From Sulfuricella sp. (GTDB lineage: Bacteria; Pseudomonadota; Gammaproteobacteria; Burkholderiales; Sulfuricellaceae): 24,299 nucleotides of DNA. The stretch covers positions 1-24,299 of the forward strand of contig JAIOJM010000191.1 in assembly GCA_019911785.1 (NCBI GenBank). The letters are read 5' to 3'. Below the pieces are notes generated by a model. It searched no databases. It was not told where the DNA came from and saw only the letters and a list, made by a program, of their open reading frames with translations. The stretch's first letter is position 1, and each line of letters begins with the position of its first letter. A program made the position numbers and the translations under genes. This document shows positions 8,308 through 17,472 of this stretch, one piece after another.

Positions 8308-9272
8308 GAGCGCACCAAATCCAGGCGCATTACTGCAAGGCGAATCGGTCGCAATCTTTCTGGTGCTAGAGTTGATTGGAATTTCACTTCGGACGTTACA
8401 AACGACGTCTCCAGTCCATCGATACCAACTACCCTGGCGAAACGATGCCAACTGTCCTTAACCCATCGGCCAATAGATTGGAGAACGCCCCCATCATCGG
8501 TAGCAAGATTCATTTGTGGCTCCAGCCACACAGCCACGTTTTCTGGCCCGGATGAGTACCGAAAAAGCTCTTCCAATTGAGGTTTCGATGCCTTAAGTTT
8601 GCCCGGAATCGACAAGAATCCACTGAAATTCGCGACAACCAACAGGCGCTTGTTCAATGCCGTACTCGCCCGTACAGATGCGGTAATAAGATCAGTCGTG
8701 CTCAGATCACTCGTGACGTCCCACGGATGGAAGTCAGCCTCGACGAAGATAGCCTGGGATTCGAGATAAGGGCGTAGCTCTTCCAGCATCTCGAATGCGA
8801 TTCTTCGGGCGTGCTCAGAGATTTCGGCGCCAATCAGTCGTACATCCAAGCGCATTCGCGGAAGAACCGATTGCGCGCGCAACTCGGCGATTGCGCTTAG
8901 GAACGCATAGGTCGCCGCGCCAGCACCACAAGGGGCATCGGTAATGCAGATGGCGTTACCACTCAGTGCCCGAATCAGCGCGTTCGAAACACTGATCACA
9001 TCACCGGTGACGTTAGTCAGCGCAAGCTGTGCCCGTGCAGCGGAATTGTCGAACTGCTGGGCGAAATGCTGGTCCGTTTCAGCCTTGCTGATGCCCCCGG
9101 TCGGCGAATCCTTTTCTGTACGCGACGTTGCAAGCGCACGCAGTCCATAGCGGTCGATCAGTTGTTCGTAGGCTGCCGAGAACTCCACAGGCAGGCGGAG
9201 AAACTTATTATCTTTGTCCCAGAGCGTATTAGGCAGGGATTCAGGATTCAGCAACCGCTCGGACAAGCTCAC
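8304..9272 (-). CDS. Class I SAM-dependent methyltransferase-like protein, 322 aa
   Basis: The protein has the outline of a Rossmann-fold methyltransferase. DAPCGAGAATYA (about residues 112-123) matches the SAM-binding motif I. GAEIS near 148 fits the acidic end of strand 2, VEADFH near 177 fits motif III, and ANFSGFL near 214 stands where the catalytic motif IV would be. There is no NPPY or DPPY, so it is not an ordinary adenine-N6 DNA methylase; the substrate is unknown. Translation starts at GTG 9272 within a GTGA overlap with the stop of the large methylase. Its own stop overlaps the reverse transcriptase start by 4 bases (ATGA). It is therefore tightly coupled to the reverse transcriptase and may modify an RNA, DNA or protein used by it, which is inference. 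An alternative is a degenerate, non-catalytic methyltransferase fold. Confidence 0.72.
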   Translation of the reverse strand: MSLSERLLNPESLPNTLWDKDNKFLRLPVEFSAAYEQLIDRYGLRALATSRTEKDSPTGGISKAETDQHFAQQFDNSAARAQLALTNVTGDVISVSNALIRALSGNAICITDAPCGAGAATYAFLSAIAELRAQSVLPRMRLDVRLIGAEISEHARRIAFEMLEELRPYLESQAIFVEADFHPWDVTSDLSTTDLITASVRASTALNKRLLVVANFSGFLSIPGKLKASKPQLEELFRYSSGPENVAVWLEPQMNLATDDGGVLQSIGRWVKDSWHRFARVVGIDGLETSFVTSEVKFQSTLAPERLRPIRLAVMRLDLVRS

Positions 9273-12200
9273 GCGAACAGATCCCCATGGGCATCATCGG
9301 CGGCCTTGGACTTCCGATCACGTTTGGCTGTTGGTTTCGCGGCAGCTTCAGTAGCCTGTGCTGCCGCGCGCTTATGGTTTTCAGCCAGCAGGCGCTTGAG
9401 GACTTCTTTGCGGGCGGCGGGGCTGATGGTGTAGCGGACGCGGTCGTTTTCGGGGAGGGTTTCGACTTCATGGAAGTCGTGGCCAAGGTCGAGATCAGTC
9501 CAGCCGTAGGCATCGCGGATGGCGAGGTCGAGTTCGCGGTGCAGGCGGCGCAGTTCGAGGATGCCCTGGTAGCCGGCTTCTGCTTCCGGCAGCGGTTTCT
9601 TGCTGACGCGGGCGACTTCGGCGGTGGTGAGGTCGCGGGTGTGGAACAGGTTGTAGATGTCGGTGAGGCCGAGCCAGAGGCTCTTCATCAGGGCGCGGCG
9701 GTGTTCGTGGTAGCGCTCGCCGAGCATCGCAAGATTTGGGTTGGCGGTTTGCCAGAGACCTTGCGGGAAGGGGAATGTGTCAAAGCACTTCGACGGCGAG
9801 TAGCGCAAATCTTGTTTCAGCGCGCCGCTGTATTTGCGGGCCCAGACTTCGTGCAAGGTGCATTGCATGATTGCGTAATGATCCCAACGTTCGGATGCAA
9901 AAACCTTGATCGCGTGGGTGAAAACGTAATTTGTAGGGAGCGCAGAAAAATTCAGATGCTTGGTAGTCGCGGCAGCGCCAAAGCAACGCGAGAGCCCCAC
10001 CAACTTGTTCCGCAATCCACTTCGCGTTTCATTGTATTGCCACCAGTACTCGCGATTCGCGGCACGATTTTGCTTGTCGCGAAACGGCTTAACTCTTTCG
10101 AGAACAACTTGGTATGGCTGTTGATAACGCTGCGCGTCTTCGAGTTCTCGATCCCAGAAGCAAACCACTGATCGTCTGGCCTGTTGGCAGGGATCGTTAT
10201 TCAGCTCTTGGCCGTTCAAAACCGGCAGGATCACGTCGTGATTTAACGGGTTGGCGGCCAGAAGATTGCCTTCTTCTCCAACTCCAAGGACAAACCCCTC
10301 GCCAAGAATATCGTAACCGGCAAATAATGAATTTGCGTTGTCGATCAGTTGTAACGGATCCTTCGCGCTGTCTGAATCTTCCAGATAAGTATTGATTTGC
10401 GAGACCGTTTTACCATCCAAAGTCCTTGATCCTGGCCAAGCGCCTTTGTGAATAGCAAGTTCGGATACAGCAAGGTTTGCTCGGCCAGGCCACTTGATGC
10501 TTCTGACCGCAAAATTGATTTCGCCTCCCTGTGACTGAATTACATCCAGTCCGTCTTTACGGATGTCACCGTCCTTTATGGAATTGGTGGTAATGAAAGC
10601 AGTAAAGCCACCAGGTCGTAAGAGACCGAAAATTCGTCTCGCAAAGTAGACAACAAGGTCAGAAAGGCCAGCGGGTTCATATTCCCATCTAACGTACTGG
10701 CAAAAAGCATGACCATATGTCCCGCTTAGCGATACACCGCCGAGATACGGCGGATTGCCGAGGATGCAGTCAAACCCGCCCCGCTGCATGATCTCCGGAA
10801 ACTCCAGAAACCAGTGGAAAAAGCGCTTGCGATCCGCCATTGCCCAGGCTTCCGCCGTCGCCTGTCCCTGCGGGCTGGCTTCCCCCTTCCAATAGCGCCG
10901 GTAGGCGGCATCGGTGACAAATTTTTGCAAGTTGTCGGCCGCTTTCGGCAGGTAGAACTGGGCAATCGGAATCGAGGCAATCTGATGCAATAGCCAGGAA
11001 TCCTGACTCTGCGTGACAGCCAGGTAGCGCGCCTTCTTGGCCTCGATTTCGTCCGGCGTATGTTCGGGCAAGCGATTCAGTTCGTTCCAGCCGCGCAGGA
11101 TGTCGTCGAGCTGCTTTTGCAGGCTGGCCGAGAGCGGCAGCTGGCCGGCGGCGTGCTCTTCGCGTTCCTTCTTGTTGCGCTTGCGCAGCAGCGCGGCGGT
11201 GTCCTTGTCGTCGTCCGGCAGGGTCTTGAACGCTTCGTCGGGCACGCCGCGCTCGGCTTCTTCGCGCCGGGCGAAGCCGACGATGGCGTTGCCGCACTTG
11301 ATGTGGTGGTCGAGGAAGTTCAGCGGCTCGCCGGGGGTGTGGGCTTCCAGCCAGAGGGCAACCTTGCACAGTTCCACTGCCAGCGGGTTCAAGTCGACGC
11401 CGTAAATACATTCGCGAATCACGTCGCGGATGGCGGCACGGAAGGCGCCTGGCGACGGTTGCTCTTCGCCGGTACGTACCACGGCGAGTTCGGTGGCGAT
11501 ACGACGCGCGGCGGCGAGCAGGATGTGGCCGGAGCCGCAGGAGATGTCGGCAACGCGCAGATCGAGCAATGCCTTGGCGGGATCGGGCTTCTTGAGCGCG
11601 TCGGCGATCAGGTAATCGAGCGAGTGCTTGATGAGCGGCTGGACCAGATCGTCCGGGGTGTAGTGCGAGCCGGTGGCGGCGCGCTGGTCGCCCTGGGCAA
11701 AGTCGAACTCGACGCGCTCGCCGGTGGCGATGAAGACGGGTTGGAATTCGAGCAAGCCTTCGTAGACCGAGCCGAATTCCTCAACATTGAGCGCGGCGTA
11801 ATTGACGCGGATGGTTTGGCCGTTGTCCGGGTGCTGGTAAAGGCCGAGCGAGCGCAGGCAGCCGAGCAGGACATCGTTGCCCAGCTTGCACTGGGCCAAG
11901 GGGCCAATGGCGGCCGGGCTGAAGAGGTCGCCGGCCAGCGGCGCTAAGCCAAGCTTTTCGCCGGGGCCATGGGCCTCGAACAGGCGGAAGGTAGCGAGCA
12001 GGCCAAGCCAGTGGTCATGAAAGCGCTTGTCGGCGAGGTGACGCTTTTCCGAAAGTACGCGCAGGCGCTCGACGCTGTAGTAGCGGCGGAAGATATCGCG
12101 TTGCTGTCGGCTGGCAGTAGCCGGGAAGATGAGATCGCGCTCTTCGATGACGAGCAGGAAGAGCAGGCGGTAGATCAGGCGCAGCAGGTGCTGATAGTAG

Positions 12201-13039
12201 GTTTCGGGCGAAAGCTTGCCGTCACGAATCGATTGGCGCAGTGCTTCGTTATCGCGATGAGTGACGAAACCATTGGCGAAATCGCGGATGGCTTGCTCGA
12301 CGGCCTTGGACAGGCCGTCGCGGATCCGCGCGCCGGAATCGAGCGAATCCTGGTGGTAGCGCTCGATCAGGCTTTCGGCAGCAGCATCATTGCTGAGCGG
12401 TAGCCGGGTGACGTGCAGCAGGCGGTAGAGCAGCGCGAAGTCGGCGAACAGGCCGTCGGTAAAGATGCGGTCGAGGTCGAATTCAAGGTAGGTGAGTTTG
12501 ATCAGGCGTGAGCTGTCGCGCAGCAGGCGCAGCAGACGGCCGTTGGTGACGAGGCCGTAGAGTTCGTCGTGCAGGTTGAGGTATTCCTGCACCAGACCAT
12601 GCGCAGACATGCGCGGCGCGCCGATGTGGGTGCGTTCGGGCTTGCGGTCCAGACCTGCCGTTTCTCGATAACCGACCACGTGGACGGGCGTGTTGCCGCG
12701 ATTGATGGCGCGGTGCGAAATCGTATAGTTCTTGCCGTTGAGCTCAACGCCCTTGGCCTGGTATTCGAGCTGGTAGCCGAGCAGGCCGAGCAGCGGCACG
12801 ATCCATTGCTGGCGGGTTTCGGTGGTGGCCGGAGAATCCGGCTTCAGACTATCGAGCTTGCGCTGGAAGATGCGCCAGTAGTCCTGCGCGTCGGCCCAGG
12901 CGCGGGCGATTTCATCCTTGACCTTGGTACCGGTATCGAGATTGAAGTCGGCCGGGCGCTGGCCGGGAGACTCTTCCAGACGTTCGAGGATGTCAGGCGA
13001 GAAGATGGCGCCTTCGATGCGGATGCTGGGGTAGCTCAT
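9269..13039 (-). CDS. drmMI: Large Eco57I/PglX-like adenine-N6 DNA methylase, DrmMI-like, 1256 aa
   Basis: This enzyme would methylate adenine in a specific DNA sequence and so mark host DNA. GSHYTPDDLVQPLI (about residues 457-470) matches motif X, DISCGSGH (498-505) motif I, GVDLNP near 547 the next SAM-contacting strand, and GNPPYLGG (761-768) the catalytic motif IV with NPPY. The ~450-residue N-terminal region shows no clear PD-(D/E)XK nuclease. The segment after NPPY, about residues 773-1086, should hold the target-recognition domain, and its DNA is clearly more AT-rich than the rest of the gene. The start has GGAAGG upstream and an ATGA overlap with the AlbA_2 gene. The long architecture next to a DrmD-like SNF2 gene suggests DISARM class 1 DrmMI. 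A BREX or Pgl PglX is the main alternative, but no pglZ or brxL gene is present. Confidence 0.85.
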   Translation of the reverse strand: MSYPSIRIEGAIFSPDILERLEESPGQRPADFNLDTGTKVKDEIARAWADAQDYWRIFQRKLDSLKPDSPATTETRQQWIVPLLGLLGYQLEYQAKGVELNGKNYTISHRAINRGNTPVHVVGYRETAGLDRKPERTHIGAPRMSAHGLVQEYLNLHDELYGLVTNGRLLRLLRDSSRLIKLTYLEFDLDRIFTDGLFADFALLYRLLHVTRLPLSNDAAAESLIERYHQDSLDSGARIRDGLSKAVEQAIRDFANGFVTHRDNEALRQSIRDGKLSPETYYQHLLRLIYRLLFLLVIEERDLIFPATASRQQRDIFRRYYSVERLRVLSEKRHLADKRFHDHWLGLLATFRLFEAHGPGEKLGLAPLAGDLFSPAAIGPLAQCKLGNDVLLGCLRSLGLYQHPDNGQTIRVNYAALNVEEFGSVYEGLLEFQPVFIATGERVEFDFAQGDQRAATGSHYTPDDLVQPLIKHSLDYLIADALKKPDPAKALLDLRVADISCGSGHILLAAARRIATELAVVRTGEEQPSPGAFRAAIRDVIRECIYGVDLNPLAVELCKVALWLEAHTPGEPLNFLDHHIKCGNAIVGFARREEAERGVPDEAFKTLPDDDKDTAALLRKRNKKEREEHAAGQLPLSASLQKQLDDILRGWNELNRLPEHTPDEIEAKKARYLAVTQSQDSWLLHQIASIPIAQFYLPKAADNLQKFVTDAAYRRYWKGEASPQGQATAEAWAMADRKRFFHWFLEFPEIMQRGGFDCILGNPPYLGGVSLSGTYGHAFCQYVRWEYEPAGLSDLVVYFARRIFGLLRPGGFTAFITTNSIKDGDIRKDGLDVIQSQGGEINFAVRSIKWPGRANLAVSELAIHKGAWPGSRTLDGKTVSQINTYLEDSDSAKDPLQLIDNANSLFAGYDILGEGFVLGVGEEGNLLAANPLNHDVILPVLNGQELNNDPCQQARRSVVCFWDRELEDAQRYQQPYQVVLERVKPFRDKQNRAANREYWWQYNETRSGLRNKLVGLSRCFGAAATTKHLNFSALPTNYVFTHAIKVFASERWDHYAIMQCTLHEVWARKYSGALKQDLRYSPSKCFDTFPFPQGLWQTANPNLAMLGERYHEHRRALMKSLWLGLTDIYNLFHTRDLTTAEVARVSKKPLPEAEAGYQGILELRRLHRELDLAIRDAYGWTDLDLGHDFHEVETLPENDRVRYTISPAARKEVLKRLLAENHKRAAAQATEAAAKPTAKRDRKSKAADDAHGDLFA
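9780..10720 (-). other. AT-richer segment inside the methylase gene, probable exchanged target-recognition domain
   Basis: I counted GC by hand in three 60-base lines of this gene. Lines 10321-10380 and 10501-10560 have 25/60 and 27/60, while line 11521-11580 has 40/60. The shift starts just after the NPPY codons and ends near 9780, where GC-rich sequence resumes. This is the expected place for the specificity domain, which often recombines independently. The borders are estimates. Confidence 0.5.
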
Positions 13040-14601
13040 GGCTGGCCTTCCGGTATCGTGGCGAGCAGCGACTTGCCCTTGTCCGTCGTCCGATAGCGTT
13101 GATTGCTGCTGGTTGGCTTGTCCGGGATGGTCATTTCCAGCAGACCATCGGCCAGCATCGGCTTGAGTACCTGGTTCCGGAACTTAGTGCGGTCGGTACG
13201 GCCGGCAATGGTCATCAGATCGGCAATCTCCGCATCTACCAAGCATTTGCGCAGGATGTCGACTTGGTGCCGACTTAGTGCCAACTTGGTGCTGCTGCCT
13301 TTGCCTGTCAGCGCCATCTCGCCAGCGCCGACACTTATAACGCTGGACCGGGTTTGGGGGTGCGCCGGCAGGCGAACCAGAAAAAAGCTGTGGTCGTCAT
13401 CGGTTTCAAACTCGGCCGGCGGCGAACCGTTGGCAGCCATGACGCGCAGGATCTTGGGGATTCCAGTAGATCGGCCTTCGGTGAGGTTCAGCTCTTTGAG
13501 AAATTCACCGATGCGGCGGTTGCGATAGCGGCGGGCCATGGCGCGCCCGCGCCGCAATTGATCAAGTTGTACTGAACGGTCAGGGCCGGGATAGCTGAGG
13601 ACCACCAGCTCATCGGCGTAAACACGTACCTCGACAGGTTCACGCTCCTCGTAGCTGCGGTGATAGACCGCATTGACCAGCGCTTCCTCAATCGCGTCGA
13701 AGGGGAAGTTCTTGACCCGCGTGGCTTCTGCCTTACCGGGGTGTTTGATGACGATCTCGCTGATGTAGTTGCGCTGGATGTAGTCCAGCGCTTCACGGAC
13801 CATGCGATGCAGTGGACCGTGGAAAGATTTTTCGAAGAACGTATCGCCCGCAGCTCCCTCGGGGAAATAAACGACGTCGATCTGCGTGGCCGGGAAGAAT
13901 TTACGCGGATCTTCGTTGAAGAACAGCAGGCCGACATTGAGCGGGAAAGGCGCTTCCGTCGGGCCGCCGACAATGTGCATCTGGCGACCAAGCTCAAGTA
14001 CGGTGAGTTTCTCGGCCTCCGCCGCCAGATCGCTGCCGACTTCGACGAGAAGTTCGCGCATCAGTTCGCGCGACAAGTCTTCGACGCGCGCCGCCTGATT
14101 GACGCGATCATCGAACGGGACCGTGGCAGCCAGAGACAGTAGTTCAACCTCTTCAGCGCCTTTGGCGCGCACGGTACTCGATTGTTTGCGGATGAAGTAG
14201 GCGAAGTCCTTGTTGTCCTTGCCCAGGCCGAGCTTGGCCTTGTACGGCCGGGTCTGCCCGCCGGGAACCCAGATGACGAGAATTGATGCGCCTTCAATGA
14301 TGCAGGGTGCGACGACAGGATGGTAGGCCGGCTGGATGCTGCTGTAGCCAAGGCTGAGGATTTCCTTCTGAATGGCATCCAAGCTGGCGGGATTCAAGCC
14401 AACTGGAGGTAGCTGTGGTTGGCCATCTTTCTCGGCAACGCCGACGACGATGTAGCCGCCGCCGAGATTGTGAAAATCATTGGCGAAGGCGCAAATGGAT
14501 TGCAGCACGTCGAGCGGATTCCAGCCTGCCTTGAATTCGAGGCGTTCCCACTCGACGGATTTGCCGTGCAGAAGGTCGTTGATGTTGATGGGCAGTGACA
14601 T
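13036..14601 (-). CDS. AlbA_2 (Schlafen-type) and HATPase_c_4-like protein, 521 aa
   Basis: The N-terminus (EWERLEFKAGW, then GGGYIVVGVAEKDG) is typical of the AlbA_2/divergent AAA-4 domain, a putative nucleic-acid-binding domain shared with Schlafens. The middle part has ALVNAVYHRSY near residue 310 and GRSTGIPKIL near 370, which match the HATPase_c_4 region of proteins often labelled ATP-dependent helicase RecG-like regulators. It has no true helicase motifs. The C-terminal ~100 residues look like a winged helix (HQVDILRKCL, then RTKFRNQVLKPMLADGLLEM). The gene starts three bases after the SNF2 gene stop and overlaps the methylase start by 4 bases, so it belongs to the core of the system. 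It could be a regulator or a nucleic-acid-sensing subunit; the role is inference. AlbA_2 proteins are common in defence islands. Confidence 0.85.
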   Translation of the reverse strand: MSLPININDLLHGKSVEWERLEFKAGWNPLDVLQSICAFANDFHNLGGGYIVVGVAEKDGQPQLPPVGLNPASLDAIQKEILSLGYSSIQPAYHPVVAPCIIEGASILVIWVPGGQTRPYKAKLGLGKDNKDFAYFIRKQSSTVRAKGAEEVELLSLAATVPFDDRVNQAARVEDLSRELMRELLVEVGSDLAAEAEKLTVLELGRQMHIVGGPTEAPFPLNVGLLFFNEDPRKFFPATQIDVVYFPEGAAGDTFFEKSFHGPLHRMVREALDYIQRNYISEIVIKHPGKAEATRVKNFPFDAIEEALVNAVYHRSYEEREPVEVRVYADELVVLSYPGPDRSVQLDQLRRGRAMARRYRNRRIGEFLKELNLTEGRSTGIPKILRVMAANGSPPAEFETDDDHSFFLVRLPAHPQTRSSVISVGAGEMALTGKGSSTKLALSRHQVDILRKCLVDAEIADLMTIAGRTDRTKFRNQVLKPMLADGLLEMTIPDKPTSSNQRYRTTDKGKSLLATIPEGQP

Positions 14602-14604
14602 GGT

Positions 14605-17472
14605 TTATTCGGGAAGCAGGATGTAAATGCCGAGCAGATCCATCGGCAGTACCGGATAGACGACCTGATAACGCTGTTTGTCCATGAGCGCACTGAAGCG
14701 CTCATGAGCAGCGACCAGGCGCTTGGATTGCTGCTCGGCTATGACCTTGAACTCTGCATCAAGATCGTCGATGAGTTTCAGCTCGTTTTGCAGGAAGTTG
14801 GCACGCGCCTGCGGGGAAATGTCTGAAGACGCCCGCGCTTCGGACAGGAGTTGCTTGGCCGTCGCATGATCGAGGAATTCCTTTTCCTGTGGCGTGCCGC
14901 GCCAGCCCCAGAGCAGCATTTCTTCGGCGACGATCTGGTGATTGACTTTGGCCTGCTCGATGACGTTTCGGCAGCGGAACAGCATCAGGGTGGTTTTGAC
15001 GGTGACCTGCCGGCTGCGTATGACGGCAGTGCGAGCGGCGCGCCGATCAGCACGCGCCAGGGTGTTGGCCATAACGAGCTGGCAGAGTTGTTCGACAAAA
15101 CGGTGGTTGCGCCCGAGATAGTAGTAGCTCTCAGGCGTTGGGGAGTGAAAGCTGACCTTGACGTGGTCGCCGGCCGGCAAAAGGTCGCGCAACTGCGTGG
15201 GCATGTTGCCCATCACGATGCGGTAGCCCTTGGCATCGCGTGACACTTGAACGCCGAACAGGTTATTGAGGGACGAAGTGACAAAATCTTCCACGGCGCG
15301 CGGATCGCCGATGGCCTCGTCGACCTCACGCAGGTCGGCCTCGATATCCTGCGCCTTGATGGCATTCTGGGCGAATATGCTGCGTGACGCCTTCTCTCGC
15401 TCCGCGGCCTCGTCGAGCTTGCGGGTGACGTTGGCCTTGGCGGTGGCGGCCTCGTCAAAATCGCCGAAATCAAAAGCGATCTGCTGCTTGTTGATGCGCT
15501 TGGTGGTGATCTGGCGATTGGGATTGAGCAGCAACGCGTGGGTGATGGTGTCGATAATGCTTTGCGAATCCTCGGGGAACGGCACGTTGATGCCGGTGGC
15601 GCGCTTGATTTCGCGCACCTTGCGCAGGAGTACGTCGAGCACGATGCCATCGATGGGGTTATCGCCGCCGTAGAGCAGGCATGCCTTAACGATCGGTGCC
15701 ACTTGTCCGAAGCGATCGACACGCCCCTCGCGCTGTTCCAACCGGTTGGGATTCCAGGGCAGGTCGTAATGGAGCACGCCGGTGAAATGTTCTTGCAGGT
15801 TGATGCCTTCGGAAAGGCAATCGGTGGCGATCAATACACGTTGCGCGGAGCGTCCCATCTCTTCAATTCGCTGTTTGCGCAGTTCGTCCGGCAGCTCACT
15901 GGTGATGACCTGAACGTCGGCTTTGGGGAATTTCTTCTTGAGTAACGGCACCAACTGGGTGCCGATGTAATTGGCCGTGGCGATATAGCGACAGAAGATG
16001 ACGGGGTTGAAGCCACCAGTGAGCCATTCGTCGATGACCAGCTCTGCGGCTGCCAGTTTCTGGTCGTGCTTAACACCGCTGAGTTGTTCGAGTTCGCGAG
16101 CGAAGGCGCGCATTTCCTCGCGCTGATGTTTGCTCCAGTCATTGCGCTCGATAACCTGTGTCGGTGTGTTGTCGCCTTCGAAACCAAATTCCGTGTCGCC
16201 GACCGGGTTCGCTTCGCTTTCCGTTGGCGTTATGGTTTCGACGTCTTCGCCGATGGCTGCGGCCAGGTTCGACATGCGGGTGTTGAGCATTTCCACACCG
16301 GCTGCCGGACTGGACATGACGCCGCGCAGTAACGCCAGGGCTGTCCAGTATTGCACCCGCTTGCGCTCACCGCGCTCCGGATCGTGCGCGATCAGGCGAC
16401 GAGCGAAATCGATAATCTGTTCAAAAAACCGAGAGTAACCGGCGGATAGCGCATACGGCCACTCAAAGGCATCGCGCTGAGGGAACGGTGTATCCTCGCC
16501 CAACCACTTTTCGACGTCGCCGCGCTTGCGCTGGATGAAGTGGCGCGCCAGATCACGGCGCTGCTGCTGAGTCGAATTGGGTAGATCCAACGTTTCGAAA
16601 TCGCCGTGAATCAGGCCGAGAAGGGACTGGAACTCTTCCGGCTTGCCGCTGTGCGGTGTCGCCGTCAGCAGTATCAACTGCTGCCCAGGCTTGGCGGCAA
16701 TGCGGCTGACGAGGTGGTAGCGCTGCTGCTGGCTGTTGGTCGCGCCGGTGGGTCGGGCACAGGAATGCGCCTCATCGACGATGACCAGTTCCGGACATTG
16801 CTCGACAAAGACATCGCGACGGGTGTCGGACTTGATGAAGTCAATGCTGATGACCTGGAAGGGGTAATACTCGTAGACGCTGGTATCGCCTTGAATCTGA
16901 CGGTCGAGGCGTGCCTGAGTGTTGGAGCGGATAATGACAGCTTCTATGTCGAGTTTGGCGCGAATCTCGGTCTGCCATTGCTCGCAGAGGTGCGGCAGGC
17001 AGATGACGGCGAAGCGCTTGATCTTGCGCCGCTCCAGCAGTTCCTTGACTATTAGCAGGGCTTCAACTGTCTTGCCGACACCGACGTCGTCGGCGACGAG
17101 AAGGCGTACCGACTCCTGACGCAGCGCCATGATGAGTGGCACCATTTGATACGAACGCGGCCGAAAGGATAGTTTGGCGAGCGCACGGAACGGACCGGCA
17201 CCATTGCGAAAGGCGAGGCGTGCCGAGTCATAAAGCAGGCGAGCCGAACTGATGTCACCCAAATCCTCTGCGGCTGGCGGCGAGAAACAGGCATCAGCCG
17301 GCCGGTCGCCATCGAGTGCAAGAGGCAGGTAGATGCCGGTGGTTTCGTCATCCGAGCCGCCCAGTGGCTTGACTACCAGCAACTCAGGATCGTCCGACGG
17401 CAAAACGATCCAGTCGCGACCGCGCAGCGTGACCAGCTTGCCCGGCCGCAGTAATGCCTGGCTGAATTCCAT
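14605..17472 (-). CDS. drmD: SNF2-family helicase, DrmD-like (DISARM class 1), 955 aa
   Basis: This is a SNF2-type ATPase that would translocate on or remodel double-stranded DNA. The opening GRDWIVLPSDDPELLVVKPLGG (about residues 18-39, split as GRDWIVLP and ELLVVKPLGG) is a hallmark I associate with DISARM DrmD. Motif I is ADDVGVGKT (127-135), motif II is VDEAH (232-236), motif III is LLTATPHSG near 268-276, and motif VI is REGRVDRFGQ (581-590). The rest, to 955, includes a helical region and a C-terminal extension of unknown fold. A GGAAGG ribosome site lies seven bases upstream of the ATG. That ATG overlaps the stop of the preceding helicase gene by one base (TAATG), so the two helicases are translationally coupled. 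In class 1 DISARM, DrmD accompanies the DrmMI methylase, as here. HepA/RapA-like helicases are the alternative family. Confidence 0.85.
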   Translation of the reverse strand: MEFSQALLRPGKLVTLRGRDWIVLPSDDPELLVVKPLGGSDDETTGIYLPLALDGDRPADACFSPPAAEDLGDISSARLLYDSARLAFRNGAGPFRALAKLSFRPRSYQMVPLIMALRQESVRLLVADDVGVGKTVEALLIVKELLERRKIKRFAVICLPHLCEQWQTEIRAKLDIEAVIIRSNTQARLDRQIQGDTSVYEYYPFQVISIDFIKSDTRRDVFVEQCPELVIVDEAHSCARPTGATNSQQQRYHLVSRIAAKPGQQLILLTATPHSGKPEEFQSLLGLIHGDFETLDLPNSTQQQRRDLARHFIQRKRGDVEKWLGEDTPFPQRDAFEWPYALSAGYSRFFEQIIDFARRLIAHDPERGERKRVQYWTALALLRGVMSSPAAGVEMLNTRMSNLAAAIGEDVETITPTESEANPVGDTEFGFEGDNTPTQVIERNDWSKHQREEMRAFARELEQLSGVKHDQKLAAAELVIDEWLTGGFNPVIFCRYIATANYIGTQLVPLLKKKFPKADVQVITSELPDELRKQRIEEMGRSAQRVLIATDCLSEGINLQEHFTGVLHYDLPWNPNRLEQREGRVDRFGQVAPIVKACLLYGGDNPIDGIVLDVLLRKVREIKRATGINVPFPEDSQSIIDTITHALLLNPNRQITTKRINKQQIAFDFGDFDEAATAKANVTRKLDEAAEREKASRSIFAQNAIKAQDIEADLREVDEAIGDPRAVEDFVTSSLNNLFGVQVSRDAKGYRIVMGNMPTQLRDLLPAGDHVKVSFHSPTPESYYYLGRNHRFVEQLCQLVMANTLARADRRAARTAVIRSRQVTVKTTLMLFRCRNVIEQAKVNHQIVAEEMLLWGWRGTPQEKEFLDHATAKQLLSEARASSDISPQARANFLQNELKLIDDLDAEFKVIAEQQSKRLVAAHERFSALMDKQRYQVVYPVLPMDLLGIYILLPE

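Noticed and set aside
8308..8451. Start at 8451 for the reverse transcriptase
   Set aside because: It would overlap the upstream gene by 148 bases; ATG at 8307 gives the ATGA junction seen elsewhere in the cluster.
9287..10171. Plus-strand open frame opposite the 3' part of the methylase gene
   Set aside because: No domain and no ribosome site seen; it lies fully opposite a well-supported gene.
11060..11947. Long plus-strand open frame opposite the methylase gene
   Set aside because: It is a by-product of GC-rich codons on the opposite strand; the methylase motifs fix the true frame.
9269..13039. BREX or Pgl system based on the PglX-like methylase
   Set aside because: No PglZ, BrxC/PglY, BrxL or BrxA-type gene is present; the SNF2 partner fits DISARM DrmD better.
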